From: Spiroplasma ixodetis Y32
GTDB taxonomy: Bacteria; Bacillota_I; Bacilli_A; Mycoplasmatales; VBWQ01
Direction of reading: 5' to 3'
DNA length: 64,000 bases
NCBI RefSeq assembly: GCF_030316605.1
Contig: NZ_CP127039.1
Span: 1,798,001-1,862,000 of the forward strand
Both the position numbers and the translations under genes were made by a program. Shown piece after piece: positions 20,307 through 28,412 of this stretch. The notes under the pieces are model-generated. The model ran no database searches, was not told the DNA's origin, and worked only from the letters and a program-made list of their open reading frames with translations. How positions within the stretch are numbered: the stretch's first letter is position 1; the number at the start of each line of letters is the position of its first letter.

Positions 20307-20329
20307 TCCTAAAAAAGGTTGCCATTCCA

Positions 20330-20562
20330 AATCCCAAAATTAAATAAAATACAAAACTAACATTTATTAAAGCAAGAATAGGCAAAGGTAAAGTGTATAA
20401 AATATCATAAAAAAACGACTTAATAAAAAGTGTCACAGTATGTAATCCAGCAAAAGAACTTAAATACTGCATATAAATAGTTTGTACCAAAGTATTAACA
20501 ACTGGTAAAAGTCTCCCCAATAAAGGTAAAACAAAAACCAAACTAAAAAATAACTTTACCAT
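20330..20562 (-). pseudogene. plectrovirus membrane protein, C-terminus cut by IS-C
   Basis: MVKLFFSLVFVLPLLGRLLP... with hydrophobic segments at residues 1-20 and about 55-80 (LPLPILALINVSFVFYLILG). The gene runs into IS-C at 20329, which supplies a false tail. It follows the coat-like gene directly, as small membrane genes do in filamentous phages. A C-terminal fragment of a similar protein precedes the Zot-like gene at 46.4 kb. Confidence 0.65.
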
Positions 20563-20583
20563 TTGCTTACTCCTTTCTAATTA

Positions 20584-20790
20584 CTAATGAGTTCCATGGA
20601 TAATATGACCAACAAACTGCTTAATAAATACAAGAACCATAAATACAATTGAAATTAACACTGGTCAATTTGTAAGTGTTCCACCATCGCCAGTTGTAAA
20701 TACTCAACCAAAAATATAAGTAAAAGCATTTAATAATTGTTGTCCTACACCACCAATCATATTTAATAATGCTGATAATCCAGCGGGCAT
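20584..20790 (-). CDS. plectrovirus coat-protein-like, 68 residues
   Basis: MPAGLSALLNMIGGVGQQLL, then a Gly-rich turn (GWVFTTGDGGTLTNW) and one long membrane helix (VLISIVFMVLVFIKQFVGHI). Small size, a single C-terminal helix and position between structural and membrane genes fit the major coat protein of a Spiroplasma filamentous phage, held in the inner membrane before assembly. Ribosome site AGGGGGTGATTAAT overlaps the end of the upstream gene. Assignment is by size and context. Confidence 0.6.
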
Positions 20791-20791
20791 A

Positions 20792-21025
20792 TTAATCACC
20801 CCCTTTCTCTAATTCTCTTTGTTGTTTTTCCATTTCTAATTTACGTTTCTTTTTTTCAAAATCTTTACGACAAAAAATACAATCGGGTTCACTATCATTA
20901 TCTTTTATATGTTTTTTATGTTTAAATCTTTGTATACCTTCACGTATTCAATTTCTACAAAACCAAATAATTAAACAAAAACCACCAATATATAACACAT
21001 ATTTTATAATTTCTTTCATATCCAT
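20792..21025 (-). CDS. plectrovirus small membrane protein with CxxC
   Basis: 77 residues: MDMKEIIKYVLYIGGFCLII membrane anchor, then a basic tail with PDCIFCRKDFEKKKRK. The Cys-x-x-Cys could bind metal. Its start overlaps the stop of the preceding 82-codon gene by one base, and its stop ends 2 bases before the coat-like gene starts. Tightly packed phage operon; exact role unknown. Confidence 0.65.
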
Positions 21026-21273
21026 TATTTAACACTTCCTTTTTTTCTTTTTTTAAAAAAATCAATTAAACTAAATAATTCATAAACAATTACTAAAACA
21101 AAAAGTAAAATATTAATGCCTAAATCTAAACCAATAAAAAAATCAAAATTACCATTTATAATATTATGTATTTCAGCAACAGTTCAAACCATAAAAAAGA
21201 AACCAACAATAAAACAAAAAACATGAAATTTAGTAGTGTCCTATCACTTTTTTTTAATTTCTTTATTTTCCAT
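21025..21273 (-). pseudogene. plectrovirus membrane protein with in-frame TAG
   Basis: 82 codons in one frame: MENKEIKKKW, then TAG, then DTTKFHVFCFIVGFFFMVWT and a second hydrophobic segment (GLDLGINILLFVLVIVYELF), ending KKRKKGSVK. Only codon 11 is a stop. A single substitution in an otherwise clean, packed operon gene; either a dead provirus gene or a readthrough site. No in-frame ATG lies between the TAG and the first membrane segment. Confidence 0.55.
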
Positions 21274-21275
21274 TA

Positions 21276-22142
21276 TTAAACACCACCTAATGTATAAGCA
21301 TAAGAATAATCCCAGTTTAAACTTGCTCTATCTAAATTAATCTCAGACATGCTATCATTTAAATCAACTTCAACCATACCATTATCTGTACTTTGATAAT
21401 CACTAACACTATCATTAATAAGTCTTGCTCTTTCATTAGTAAATACTTCTTGCATTTGCATAACATTATTAGTACTTCCAAAAGGTAACAATAAAGTATT
21501 AATAATTTCACTTGCACCAGCAACTATTGTAGGAGTAGCAAAATAATTATTAAAATCATTATTAATACCCATTGCAACACCACTACTAATCAAACAACCA
21601 CCAGTTCCCATATTTGCTATTTTTCTTATATTTTGAAACCTATTAGGTATTAAATCAGTTAAACCACTAATAACATTCGCTATACCAAAACTATTTAAAG
21701 ATATATAAGTATCTCAATCTACAAAAGGAACATCAATTATTGGTTTAACAGTTGTAAATGGTGGATATGTTGGTCTTGGTGGTTCAGTAGGGCATGGTGG
21801 TCAAAAACACGGTTCATCTCTCAATACAAATAATGAAACAGATTTATCTACATATTGAACAAATTTAGCATAATTAATTAAACCAATTGTTCCTAAACCT
21901 AAAAATATCTTTTTATAACTATTAATCACTTTATTTTTAGTAGTTGGTCTTTGATTAATATTCCATATATCAATTCCTAACTTTTTACTAAATAATAATG
22001 AATTAATAGAACCTAATATTGGGTCTTTTAAATACTGACCATAATAAGCACTAACTCCTACCATAGCACTTAATGGACTTAATCCAGTTCTTAAAATTTT
22101 AGTTAAAGTATAATTACTAGTTTGTTCTAAATCATTAGGCAT
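21276..22142 (-). CDS. plectrovirus structural protein, 288 residues
   Basis: Residues 1-40 with TRGLSPLSAMVGVSAYYGQY-like start, a Pro-rich stretch near 115-130 (FWPPCPTEPPRPTYPPF), a Gly/Ala/Ile-rich hydrophobic region around residues 178-215 (MGTGGCLISSGVAMGIN, TIVAGASEIINTLLLPFG) and an acidic tail ending YAYTLGGV. TGA read as Trp several times. Start follows AAGGAG. The hydrophobic region and place in the operon suggest a minor virion or assembly protein. No specific family recognised. Confidence 0.6.
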
Positions 22143-22194
22143 AAATAAAACTCCTTACTTTATATACTAGTAAGGAGCTTATTTATGAATTATA

Positions 22195-22245
22195 ATCTAA
22201 TCCATTGGGGCTTAATGAAAAATATATAATCCATATATAAGCCCC
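22195..22245. terminator. GGGGCTTA hairpin between phage genes
   Basis: GGGGCTTA (22206-22213) pairs with TAAGCCCC (22238-22245) across a 24-base AT loop. It lies between the zinc-binding gene pair and the 288-residue gene. It could be a terminator, an mRNA processing site or a viral structural element. Confidence 0.45.
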
Positions 22246-22256
22246 TTATTTGATTT

Positions 22257-22370
22257 TTATTTATTTCTTTTATTCTCTTTTCTTATTCGTTCCATTTCAT
22301 TAGCAACTCTATAACACATTTCACAACCAAATACTATTTCATAAGTTCAATCACTACACTTATGTCTCAT
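22257..22370 (-). CDS. small Cys-containing phage protein, 37 residues
   Basis: MRHKCSDWTYEIVFGCEMCY, then a charged helix to the end. His-x-Cys plus Cys-x-x-Cys could form a zinc site. It overlaps the end of the upstream 67-residue gene by 11 bases, which suggests translational coupling. Function unknown. Confidence 0.5.
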
Positions 22371-22563
22371 AATTAAAGTTACTTTCTTGTTGTCTCATTG
22401 ATTTATTTAAAGCAATATCTAATATACAATTTGGACAATAATATTTTCTAGTATATAAGTTTTGCAAAACTCTTTTAGGACAAATAACTTGGTCACAAAG
22501 TTTACATATATAAATTGCTAAATGAAATGCTTGCTCACATGAACAATTATCATTTTTAACCAT
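22360..22563 (-). CDS. small zinc-ribbon-like phage protein
   Basis: 67 residues with CSCEQAF, ICKLCDQVIC and YYCPNCILD: three Cys pairs, a likely zinc-binding fold. Such small proteins in phage early operons often regulate transcription or replication, but nothing here fixes the role. Start MVKNDN follows an AGGAG site. Confidence 0.6.
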   Translation of the reverse strand: MVKNDNCSCEQAFHLAIYICKLCDQVICPKRVLQNLYTRKYYCPNCILDIALNKSMRQQESNFNYET

Positions 22564-22623
22564 AATTTAAAATTAACTCCTAACATATTAATAATTATTT
22601 AAAATTACCCTTTTAATAAATAA

Positions 22624-22899
22624 CTATTTTCAATTAGAAAGTTTTTTAATATTACCGCTTAAATCAAGTTCCAGTGAATAAAAATTACCAACTTTTAAAT
22701 CAACAGTAGATAAACAATTATTAAAATCACTAGCAAATTCCGGATTATATCATTTATCACGTGTTTGACCAGTTGGCACGCTTGTTTGTTTATTTATTTC
22801 TACAAATTTCAAAACATCAAACTTCAATGTTTGACCTTTATTATTTTTATCGGGAATAATACGCCCTTTTTCAATATTAACTAATTGAACTTTAAACAT
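22624..22899 (-). CDS. small phage protein, possible ssDNA-binding
   Basis: 91 residues, beta-rich pattern: MFKVQLVNIEKGRIIPDKNN, KGQTLKFDVLKFVEIN, TRDKWYNPEFASDF, STVDLKVGNFYSLELD, ending KKLSNWK. Size, predicted strands, aromatic residues and first position in the operon fit a filamentous-phage single-strand DNA-binding protein, but no diagnostic motif exists, so this is a suggestion. Upstream (22905-22945) a CTTAAC...GTTAAG inverted repeat lies in the leader. Confidence 0.45.
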
Positions 22900-23099
22900 A
22901 AAAAAACTTAACCTTCGCAATTCATTAAAATTTAATTTAATAAGTTAAGCATAGTAGGGTAAACCTATACTTACTATTAATATATCATAAAAATATAAAA
23001 TTTCAATAAAAATAAAAAATTTTGTTGTAGATTAGACACACTTTTTGGACTAATAAAAGTTTTTATAACTTTATATTATTAGTTGAGGTGTAGTTTAAA

Positions 23100-23604
23100 A
23101 TGAAATATTTAATTAATAGTGCTGATTTTACTAAATTTGATTATAAATTTAACAAGTTTGTAGAAAAGTATAAAAATGATAAAAATATTAATAAAGTTAA
23201 TATTTATTATCGTAAATTTAAAAAATTTTGTTTTTTATTTAAAAATAAAAATACTTGTAAAGAAATAATTTCTCAATTACATATGCCAAAACAAACTTTT
23301 TATTATTGAGCTAAACGTTTTTATGATATTTTCTACAAAAATAAACCTTTTGAAGAATTATTATTTAAATCAACAAAACCTAAAAATATTAAATATTTGT
23401 ATAATTTGGAATTATCAGAAAAATTTATAAATTATTTTGTTCAGTATAAAGAAGAATTTGGTATAGGTGCTTTTCAATTTTGTTATTTAATAAGACATAT
23501 TGATGATATTAGGTTTAATTTTTTGCCAAAACCTTCGGTTAAAACTATATATCGTTGATTAAAACGTTTTGGTTTTTATTCACAAAAAACTATTAAGAAA
23601 AAAC
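23100..23604 (+). pseudogene. IS-A transposase, N-terminal part
   Basis: MKYLINSADFTKFDYKFNKF..., helix-turn-helix-like CKEIISQLHMPKQTFYYWAK, then GIGAFQFCYLIRH and a second HTH-like PKPSVKTIYRWLKRFGF. Broken by the IS-B end GGCATAAG at 23605. The C-terminal half resumes at 24794-25257. Confidence 0.85.
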
Positions 23605-23851
23605 GGCATAAGTTAGTTAAGTTTACTCCTATAATTTTTAATCTAGACAGTATGATTAGTTTAAATAATTAATAGTTAAGGAGTAAAGATGAAATATAAA
23701 GTTTATACAAGAAAAATTAAACTAGATGTTTTAAATGAATATGTAGTGATTAAAAAATTAAAAACCATTGATATTAAAACCAAATATCAATTATCAACCA
23801 GATCATTAATTTATAATTGAGTAAAAAAATATCAAAAAAATAATAAATTAA
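23605..23851 (+). mobile_element. IS-B left end fragment
   Basis: GGCATAAGTTAGTTAAGTTT end, then the transposase start KYKVYTRKIKLDVLNEYVVI from an ATG at 23689. Identical break point as in the complete nest at 32056: the IS1595-like copy follows at TAAATTAA. The rest of IS-B is absent. Confidence 0.85.
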
Positions 23852-24793
23852 GGCTTTTCTCCCTTTATGTACTATTTTTAAATTTTATCACATAAATGTT
23901 GAGAAAAGCCTATCTACGGACTTCTCCCCACATTTTTAAATGAAACATAGCATTTACAGTTTCAAAAGTAGGTATCTTGTTGAATTTATATGCAGCTTCT
24001 CTGGCATATAAATGAACATGATGTTTTGCAACTTTGATATGTGTTTTAAATGTTCTTCGTATATGTTTTCATACTGATTCAATTTGATTGGTATTTACGC
24101 CAATTTTTGAAACATAACCATCTTGATGGTTAACTGTTTTGTGATTAGGGAAAAGTGATTTGAAATCACGATATCCTTTTCAAGAATCAGTATGTACATC
24201 ACACTTTGAAGAAATATGGTTTCTTCCAAACTGCAAAAGATTTTTACTTTTTGCGTTTTTGATTACTTTCACAATTAAATTATTGGTTGTTTTTTCATAA
24301 ATCCCAACAATTAATGTTTTATTTATCAAAGATCTTCCTTGTTTTTTAAAACCCATATGTGAAAGATACATTTCATCCATTTGCGCTATGCCCTCAACAA
24401 TAAATTGATGTTCTTGTTTGGCAATACGATTTCTGATTTCATGACCCATTCTTCAAGCAGTTTTCAAAGTCACACCCAATTCTTTTGCAACATCAGTTGA
24501 TGTAATTCCATGTTTGGTGTTTATTCATCTAAAGATGAGATAAAATCAAAATCTCAAAGGTGTTTGTGACTTGTAAAAAATGGTGCCATGAAGAATACTA
24601 AATGTTTGATGACATTTCAAACATCTTATTCTTCTTAAATTAGAAGTATTCAAACTTGTTCAAGAACACATGATACATTTGTTTTTCTTCAAACTTGCTA
24701 TATATTTTAAACAATCCTGTTCTGTTTGAAAAGCATTGTTGAACTCATTCAATTTCATTGTTTCCTCCACAAGTACATGTGGGGAGAAGTCCG
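23852..24793 (-). mobile_element. IS1595-like element
   Basis: 942 bp. Left flank TAAATTAA is IS-B; right flank TTATTGAT is IS-A. No matching duplication, so the copy looks like a recombinant of two insertions. Transposase (start ATG 24758) has one extra base near its end (GCATTTACAG), changing only the last residues; the catalytic motifs are intact. Confidence 0.85.
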
Positions 24794-25257
24794 TTATTGA
24801 TTTTATTGATGAAAAAACTCGAATTACTTATTGTTATCCATCTGAACAAGCACAAACCAGAGATATTGTAAATGCTACTAAAAATGCTTTAAATTTTTAT
24901 GAAAAATTGGGAATTAAAATTAAAAGAATTAGAACTGATAATGGTAGTCAATATGTTAATACATCTTGTGGAAAACCACAAAGGAATCGTTGATTTACAA
25001 ATTTTTGTAATAAAAAAGGTATAGTTCATGAAACTACACCGTTTAGATCACCACAGAGTAATGGTAAGATTGAAAGATTTCATAGAAATTGAAGTAATTT
25101 ATTTGAAATAAAACCATATTTAAATAGTGATTTTAGTTTATTTCAAAAATTAGTTAATTCTTTTCAAGAATATTATAACAATTCTAAACCACATAAATCA
25201 TTAGGGTTAATGACTCCTATGGATTATTTTGATAAACTTTTATTAGATGGAAAATAG
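24794..25257 (+). pseudogene. IS-A transposase, C-terminal part
   Basis: Resumes in the rve core: DFIDEKTRITYCYPSEQAQT, IRTDNGSQYVN (second Asp), TTPFRSPQSNGKIERFHRNW (Glu), HKSLGLMTPMDYF, stop at 25255. Separated from its N-terminal half by 1.2 kb of other IS DNA. Confidence 0.85.
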
Positions 25258-25336
25258 TCCAAAATGTCTGTACTACCTTACAAATAAAAAATTTTGTCAT
25301 TATTTAGTAATAATGGTTCTTTTTTAATATTGCTTT

Positions 25337-25678
25337 CTAAATTTTTGGTAATTTTAATTCATTAATATATCTATTTGTTGATGGTTGATTTAACAAGTCA
25401 ATATAATCTATATCATTACTTTGTAAATTTTTATTTATATTAATAATTTCTTTTTTTCAATGAATTTCTTTTCATTTTTCAATTTTTATTTTTTTTTGTT
25501 GACATGCAATATCTGCTAATAGTTCTAAATTTTCTAAATTTTCTTGTTTATTTAATCATTCTTTTACCTTATCAAAAGAATTTAATTTTGCTTGCTCTTT
25601 TTCTATAAAATTAAACAAATTATTAAACTTTTTATTAATAATTCGTTTTCAAATTATATTTTTCTTTTTATCTTTCAT
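25337..25678 (-). CDS. charged helical protein with leader cassette
   Basis: 113 residues: KDKKKNIIWKRIINKKFNNL, FIEKEQAKLNSFDKVKEWLN, KQENLENLELLADIACQQKK, IEKWKEIHWKKEIININKNL. Lys/Glu/Asn-rich, helical, several TGA-coded Trp. Ribosome site GAAAGGATAG. Upstream is the ACCCAT hairpin of the leader-cassette set. No known family. Confidence 0.6.
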
Positions 25679-25701
25679 ACAAACTATCCTTTCAAAATAA
25701 A

Positions 25702-25733
25702 AACCCATCTACTTTTAAATAAAGTAATGGGTT
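25702..25733 (-). promoter_or_regulatory. leader cassette, copy 4 (hairpin only)
   Basis: Perfect AACCCAT ... ATGGGTT stem (25733-25727 with 25708-25702) with an 18-base AT loop, followed on the minus strand by TTTTTATTTT and the ribosome site. The palindrome seen in the other copies is not clear here. Confidence 0.5.
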
Positions 25734-25748
25734 AAAAACTATAATAAA

Positions 25749-25820
25749 AATGAACATTAATAAGAATTGCGATAATTACCAATGTTCATTAACCATTATA
25801 TATATATATATATATATATA
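25749..25820. repeat. inverted repeat plus (TA) microsatellite
   Basis: AATGAACATT (25749-25758) and AATGTTCATT (25781-25790) form a perfect 10-bp stem around GATAATT-containing DNA. A run of about 11 TA units follows (25797-25820). It lies downstream of minus-strand plectrovirus genes and between them and the charged-protein gene. It could be a terminator or viral origin region; the TA run is prone to length change. Confidence 0.7.
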
Positions 25821-25852
25821 CAAGTAAAATTATAAAAAAATTAGTTTTTTTT

Positions 25853-26077
25853 CTAATGCAAAACTTTTTTCTTAAAATCTATTTTTTCAACTTTATTACC
25901 AAAAACTTTCTCCACCCAAGTCAAAACATCTTTATCTCTTTGAATTAAATAACCAATTTCACTGGTTCGTAAATAATATTTATGCGATAAAGCACTTAAA
26001 TATACATATCGTTCATAATCTTCATACTCTTTAAAATTATCATTTACAACAGTAATTTCAATAATACCACCAATCAT
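25853..26077 (-). CDS. small plectrovirus-associated protein
   Basis: 74 residues: MIGGIIEITVVNDNFKEYED, LSALSHKYYLRTSEIGYLIQ, DVLTWVEKVFGNKVEKIDFK. It overlaps the end of the Rep frame. No motif recognised. Probably a phage gene downstream of rep. Confidence 0.5.
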   Translation of the reverse strand: MIGGIIEITVVNDNFKEYEDYERYVYLSALSHKYYLRTSEIGYLIQRDKDVLTWVEKVFGNKVEKIDFKKKVLH

Positions 26078-26811
26078 AACAGATTACCATTACTATCTTT
26101 TTGGGTTTTAAAATAAAATACATTTGTTGCATTAAAACTTGCTTTAATTATATCTCGAATTGTCAATTTCTTAATACCACGAACTATAATAGGATTTTTA
26201 CAATTACGACTAAAAGCATATGCTTTTATACCGACATCTTCTTGATTTAAAGATTTAGCATCATCTAATGATTTTGTAACATATTTACCTAAATATTTAA
26301 TAACAAACTCATTTGTACCTTTACGAACAACTCTTAAATCAATACCCTTAGCATTTCCAGCATGTGGTCATCAATCACGTATCATAATTATAAGGTATCT
26401 TTCTATTAAAAATTATATGAAAATGAACTGCTCCACGGTCTTGATATTCATAAACATACATATATTTTAATTCACCCATATATTTAGCACGCTTAGGGTC
26501 ATTTCATCATTTCTTTAATTTAAGAAAAAATAAACGAATATCTTTTTTTGATTGTTTAACATCTTGCATATTTTCAGCATAAGTTAAAGTAACAAAACTT
26601 AACATATTACTATTATAAAAATTATGTAATGCTTTTTGAATTAAATTAGTTTTAGTACGACAGTACTATTTCTTAATTTTTGCTTATTACCAACATAACA
26701 TTTACCTTTCTTATTTCCAATATTATTTAAAAAAGAAATAGGTAAAATTACATTTTTAACATAACAAGCATAAAAAATTTTTTTAACATAAAAATCTTGT
26801 TGAATATCCAT
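26044..26811 (-). pseudogene. plectrovirus replication protein, two frameshifts
   Basis: Second copy of the Rep gene at 8028-8610: MDIQQDFYVKKIFYACYVKN, FVTLTYAENMQD, AVHFHIIFN (HUH), FVIKYLGKYVTKSLDD. One base is missing near 26660, ending the frame at TAA, and a compensating shift occurs near 26390, so start and end are in the same frame but the middle is not. It supplies the C-terminus the other copy lost (VGIKAYAFSRNCKNP). Not functional as read. Region 26812-27093 is AT-rich intergenic with nothing recognisable. Confidence 0.8.
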
Positions 26812-27093
26812 ATAAAATTTCGCAATTCTAGGTTTTAAAAAACCAATTTTATATATTTTAATAACAAACAAATCTTAACATAAAAAATTATAAAAATAAA
26901 TATAAAACAAAAACGTTACTTAACTTAACTATATTATACTTTATTTTTTTATTTTTTAACTATTAATTTTAAAGAAATAGTTATATTGAACAAAAATATT
27001 TGATTATAAAATAAAAACTATCTTTAAAATAACATAATATATTTATATTAGAAATATAGTTATTAACTAAATTCAATCATATACTAGTTATAA

Positions 27094-27498
27094 TTACTTA
27101 TTTATTTTATCTAAAACACCATTAATGTATTTATAAGCATCATTTGGACAATAAGCTTTAGTTATAATAATAGCTTCATTAATAATAATTTTTTTATCTG
27201 TTTTAGTATGGACAATTTCATACACTGCTAAAATTAAAATTGCTTGTTCAATTGGTTTTAAATTTTCAAAATCTCATCCTTGCTTTAAATTTTTATTAAT
27301 TAAATCTATTAAATCATATTCATAATCAATTATTTTATTTAATATCTCGCATTGTTCAGTAATTAAACTCTTACCTTCTTCTTCAAAAAGAAATTGTTTA
27401 AACGCTTGTTGTGATTGGCCTTCAAGGAAATATTGATATAATACTTCCATCATGCCAAGTCTTTTATAATGCTGGGTTATCTTCTTTTGTTCTTGCAT
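27094..27498 (-). CDS. nusB: transcription antitermination factor NusB
   Basis: 134 residues, all helical, about the family length. QHYKRLGMMEVLYQYFLEGQ at the start, then NLKPIEQAILILAVYEIVH and KKIIINEAIIITKAYCPNDA, the conserved C-terminal NusB segment. NusB binds boxA RNA with S10 and helps rRNA transcription. Start ATG after GGAAG overlaps the end of the Asp23-like gene by 35 bases. Last gene of the rpmG-pepP-efp-asp23-nusB run. Confidence 0.92.
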
Positions 27499-27832
27499 TG
27501 TTGATTTCTACTTCCTTAGTTTGAGCAATAAATATTATATGAATATTTAATAAAAATAAATTTAAAGCTGATTCAGTACGTCTTAAAATTAAATTATTAA
27601 TTTTATTTTTTAAATTTACTAAATCTTCATTTGGATTAACAATTAATTTTATTCGCACAACAATATTATTATTAATAGCAGTAATATCCTTTGTTTCTAA
27701 CATTAGAACTTCAACATCTTCTAATGTTAATTGATAGTTATCATTAATTAATAACATATAAATAAATTTTTTAATAACTAACGAAGATAATTTTAATGTT
27801 CCAACTTTACTTTCTTCAATAAGTATTTCCAT
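27464..27832 (-). CDS. Asp23/Gls24-family protein (YqhY-like)
   Basis: 122 residues: EESKVGTLKLSSLVIKKFIY, then ITAINNNIVVRIKLIVNPNE with alternating strands, the Asp23/Gls24 pattern. In Firmicutes a YqhY-type gene lies directly before nusB, as here. The ORF can be extended to a GTG at 27841, but that lies inside the AAAGGTGA ribosome site, so ATG 27832 is the start. Role unclear in the family; often linked with fatty-acid or envelope homeostasis. Confidence 0.75.
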   Translation of the reverse strand: MEILIEESKVGTLKLSSLVIKKFIYMLLINDNYQLTLEDVEVLMLETKDITAINNNIVVRIKLIVNPNEDLVNLKNKINNLILRRTESALNLFLLNIHIIFIAQTKEVEINNARTKEDNPAL

Positions 27833-27846
27833 AATATTCACCTTTC

Positions 27847-28410
27847 TTAAGCGCGAGTTTTGTATTTTCCTTCATCTGTACTTACTACAATTTTATCACC
27901 ATTATTAATAAACATTGGTACTTGTAATTGTAAACCAGTTTCTAAAATAGCTTTTTTTGTCGTATTAAAAACACTATTTCCCTTTACTCCTGGTGGAGCA
28001 TCAACAACCGCTAATACTACCGAAGGAGGTAAATCAATACCTAATATTTCTAAATTTTTATAAACCCTTAATGATACTTCATTACCAGGAACTAAAAATT
28101 TTTTTTCTCATGATAAGCGTGATTGATCAATCCTAATTTCATTATAATCTTCATTATCCATAAAAACTGAATACATACCATCATCATAACTATAAATTGC
28201 TGGTCGTTTATCAATAATAGCTGGATAAACTGTATCACCACCAGTAAAAGTAATACTAATAATAGCTTGTGTTCTTAAATTTTTTGCTTTTACTTTCACA
28301 TGTGCTTGACCACGTCCACTTTTAGAATGTGCTGACTCAATAACTATTAAAATATCAGTTTTATTATGTAAGAAAGTAATTCCTGGTTTAAAATCATTAA
28401 CGTTAATCAT
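27847..28410 (-). CDS. efp: translation elongation factor P
   Basis: 187 residues, normal for EF-P. INVNDFKPGITFLHNKTDIL, then SGRGQAHVKVKAKNLRTQAI with the domain I loop, TVYPAIIDKRPAIYSYDDGM, and C-terminal GIDLPPSVVLAVVDAPPGVK then KAILETGLQLQVPMFI. EF-P rescues ribosomes stalled at polyproline. The loop tip (SKSGRGQAH) has Arg where others have a modified Lys/Arg. Start follows AAGGAGAAAAAAT. Confidence 0.95.
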
Positions 28411-28412
28411 TT

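Larger units (their letters stand above)
18425..20329 (+). mobile_element. IS-C containing an IS-B remnant
   Basis: IS-C left end at 18425 continues only to about 18499, then switches to the middle of IS-B (VDKYRNKNYGINDI...), runs to the IS-B right end (...ACCAATGCC, 19422) and returns to IS-C orfA (AATGATATTTTAAAGC). So IS-B inserted in orfA, then a deletion joined early IS-C to mid IS-B. Outer flanks do not match: portal-like gene left, plectrovirus genes right. Confidence 0.85.
23011..25297 (+). mobile_element. IS-A (IS481-like) interrupted by IS-B and IS1595-like pieces
   Basis: IS-A ends TGTAG (23026) and CTTACA (25282), flanked by a perfect 15-bp direct repeat AATAAAAAATTTTGT (23011-23025, 25283-25297). 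Terminal repeats are imperfect but share TTTTTGGACTA inward. Ends in TGT, one long ORF and long target duplications fit IS481. At 23605 the IS-B left end interrupts the ORF; at 23852-24793 an IS1595-like copy follows; then IS-A resumes at 24794. The rest of IS-B and some IS-A are missing. Confidence 0.85.

Noticed and set aside
22142..22260. Small plus-strand gene after AAGGAGCTTATTT
   Set aside because: The following ATG opens only a few codons; the ribosome-like site is chance in the leader of minus-strand genes.
25337..25678. Toxin-antitoxin pair with the downstream small phage gene
   Set aside because: The genes are not in one operon, belong to different gene classes and show no toxin motif.
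27860..28063. 67-codon plus-strand frame opposite efp
   Set aside because: Antisense to a clear EF-P C-terminal domain, no ribosome site.
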